DNA of 64,000 bases from Sinomonas sp. P10A9 (GTDB taxonomy: Bacteria > Actinomycetota > Actinomycetes > Actinomycetales > Micrococcaceae). The stretch is taken from assembly GCF_041022165.1 (NCBI RefSeq), contig NZ_CP163302.1, forward strand, positions 4,216,001 to 4,280,000, read 5' to 3'. The notes beneath the pieces were generated by a model. The model made no database searches, had not been told where the DNA came from, and saw nothing but the letters and a program-made list of their open reading frames with translations. Shown one piece after another: positions 62,462 to 64,000 of this stretch (position 1 is the first letter of the stretch; each line of letters starts with the position of its first letter). A program made the translations under genes and the position numbers.

Positions 62462-63290
62462 TCAGAGGATGGTTACAGTGACCATGAGTTCACACGGTAA
62501 TAGGCGACGCGTTTGGCGTAGCGGGTGGCGAGGTCGGAGCTGCTCAAGGCGGTTAAGGCAGTCGTAGACAACATTTGGTGCGGCAGTCCTCGTGGGGTCG
62601 AATGCTAACGGTCGCCCGCCCGACGTCCCTTGCCCTTGGTCACGCGGCAGGGTCCTCCGGTCGGCTCGCTCGCGCCCATGGAGCGGATTCTGCGCCTGCG
62701 CGGCGCTACCGAGATCGAGGGGTGAGAGTAGATCTTGCCAGCCAGGACGGCTGCAATCGTGCTATGCGGTCTGCCGGGGCCAAGCCAGAGCCGATGCGTT
62801 GGCCGCTACCCGTCTCGCGCAGGGCCTCGGCTGAGGGCGCGTTCCGCGTCCTGAACCGAGTGTCGGATCACTCATCGGTAGCCCCCTCCCGTCGACCGCG
62901 AGGTGGATCCTGCAGCTCAGTTCGTGCGGAGAGTTTCGATGCCGTCACTATCCGTTGCGATGGGCTCGACCGCGGGCTGACAGCCCTCTGATTCTAGGTC
63001 CAGGCGGCGTGCTGGTGAACCCCGAACGACGGTGGAGTCGATGCTGAAGACCCATTCGGCTTCCCCAACGGCGTCGCCCTTTGACGGCGGGATCAGCCAT
63101 TCTCCGATGGTCCGTCCAGAGAACACTTCCGCAGTCGCTCGCGCGCGGTCTCCCACGGGCCGTCGGAAAGCTCCCGTCATGGGACCCCGGTGCACAGCAT
63201 GAATTGGTATCGCTCTTGTCAGGTGCCCGTGATCGCACCAAGGTCCGAGACGGGAGGCGCCGGTTCGCTTCCGCCCCGCGCCCTGTCACT
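62462..63290 (-). pseudogene. Decayed IS5-family transposase
   Basis: Fragments of a DDE transposase occur in proper order but in different frames. N-terminal GVP*RELSDGPWETARERLRK lies near 63125-63200, EAEWVFSIDSTVVR near 63020, RIHLAVDGRGLPMS near 62870-62905, and GGRPLAFDP followed by NVVYDCLNRLEQLR near 62530-62625. The last fragment ends at TGA 62462. IS5-type equivalents are VSVDSTVVRAHQ, KIHLAVDGRGLPL and GGRPPAFD...NVVERCFNRLKQ. Several frameshifts and an internal stop (where W is expected in GVPWR) show it is dead. Terminal repeats were not found. Confidence 0.75.
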
Positions 63291-64000
63291 GAACCCGCCT
63301 CTGCCAACCACCCGCCGGACCCAACACTGCCCCCAGCACCAGCCCCCATTCACAGGAAACCTTTGCCAGCCGGCGTCGAGAGCGGCGTTGATGTTCTGGC
63401 GGAAGACGTTGGCAGGGTCCCACCCGCACTTGTGCGCCGACAGCTGAGCCACTGCGCATCTCTCCAGCCCGCAGGCCACAGCCACCGTTCTGGCCTCACC
63501 TCACCGATCTCACTGGCGCCCCCTCTTCAACCAAATGGTTTCACGTGAAACATGAGCGCCTCGCTACCCGCTACCCAGAGGGCCACTCATGGTTTGACAT
63601 GCCTTCTATCGACTTCACTCCTTCCACAGCGAGAATCCATGGCGCACCGGCTCGATAGCCGCTTGATGGGTTATGGTGCTCGACCATCCGACGCATCATT
63701 CAACCCGCGTACCAATCGAAGGCGGAGTCAATCGTCGGGCACACCATCAGCGCAGTCGGGGTCGGGCAGACCCCGTGACGACAGACCATGCCTCGAGCAT
63801 CCGTTCCTTGGGACAGCCGAGAGGCCTCCCACACAGCCGAACCCATACTCGCGCATATTTGATCTTTCACGTTGGTTAGGTATTCGTCCATCGCTCGCAC
63901 TCCAGGGAGTGTCGTCACTCGAAGCCGGATATAGGTGGGCAGGAAGGCCTCTCACCTCTAGCCGGAAAGGTGATGCGGTGGTGCCCACTCCCCGCGCAGC
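63291..64000. other. Gene-poor stretch to the window end
   Basis: No supportable gene. On the minus strand around 63360-63450 a run WDPANVFRQNINAALDAGW resembles the C-terminal WDPxNVFR motif of FAD-linked (berberine-bridge-like) oxidoreductases, without any surrounding domain; it may be a remnant. The parS at 63537 lies here. A half-match TTTCACGTTGG at 63866 is too diverged. Confidence 0.4.
63537..63552. other. parS site 3
   Basis: GGTTTCACGTGAAACA differs from the parS consensus only at the first base. With sites 1 and 2 it forms a 2.6-kb cluster, the usual sign of the origin-proximal parABS region. Confidence 0.88.

Noticed and set aside
63860..63875. Fourth parS site (TTTCACGTTGG)
   Set aside because: Only one half matches; the second half of the palindrome is absent.

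Overview
The window is about 70% G+C, densely coding and typical of an actinobacterium of the Micrococcaceae (Arthrobacter/Sinomonas-like). That placement is inferred from base composition, protein character and gene order, not from a search. Two blocks are core and origin-proximal: rpsF-ssb-rpsR-rplI (1.0-2.7 kb), and the run from a CCA-adding enzyme through a NUDIX gene, murJ, a pseudokinase gene, trxB and trxA (53.4-60.8 kb). Three ParB-binding parS palindromes (60.9, 61.4 and 63.5 kb) support a position beside oriC.

Layout. 0-2.8 kb: start of an M19 dipeptidase, FMN reductase and the rpsF operon. 3-10.5 kb: DUF1345 protein, TetR with a divergent monooxygenase-like gene, M18 aminopeptidase, Fic-HTH protein with two operator-like palindromes, amidotransferase, and a CopC/YcnI copper cluster. 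10.7-21.3 kb: sedolisin-like protease, two-component system plus ABC exporter, and a MacB-like efflux operon. 21.3-32 kb: MFS/MarR/FUSC transporters, a lipoprotein penicillin-binding protein, GNAT, ABC-F, an MFS pump and a TetR-methionine aminopeptidase operon. 32-44.2 kb: a dedicated catabolic locus. 44.2-53.4 kb: HrpB helicase, second two-component system, GT87 glycosyltransferase, S1 protease, a small-peptide region and a histidine phosphatase. 60.85-64 kb: a gene-poor, decayed stretch with parS sites and a broken IS5-type transposase.

The catabolic locus is the strongest candidate for an undescribed system. One six-gene transcription unit runs leftward: two phosphotriesterase-family proteins, a flavin monooxygenase, an HSL-type esterase, an MBL-fold hydrolase and a CocE hydrolase. 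It diverges from an MFS importer followed by a complete P450-ferredoxin-reductase chain and a TetR regulator. Paired operator-like palindromes lie between the two arms. One phosphotriesterase paralogue has lost five of the six family metal ligands while its neighbour keeps all six, which suggests an enzyme/pseudoenzyme pair. The substrate cannot be read from sequence; an ester- or lactone-containing natural product or xenobiotic is my inference.

Other notable signals are a sigma-R-type promoter at trxB, a -10 hexamer placed for leaderless transcription at about a dozen genes, and a 21-bp repeat found both in-frame in hrpB and between genes. No tRNA, rRNA or CRISPR was seen.
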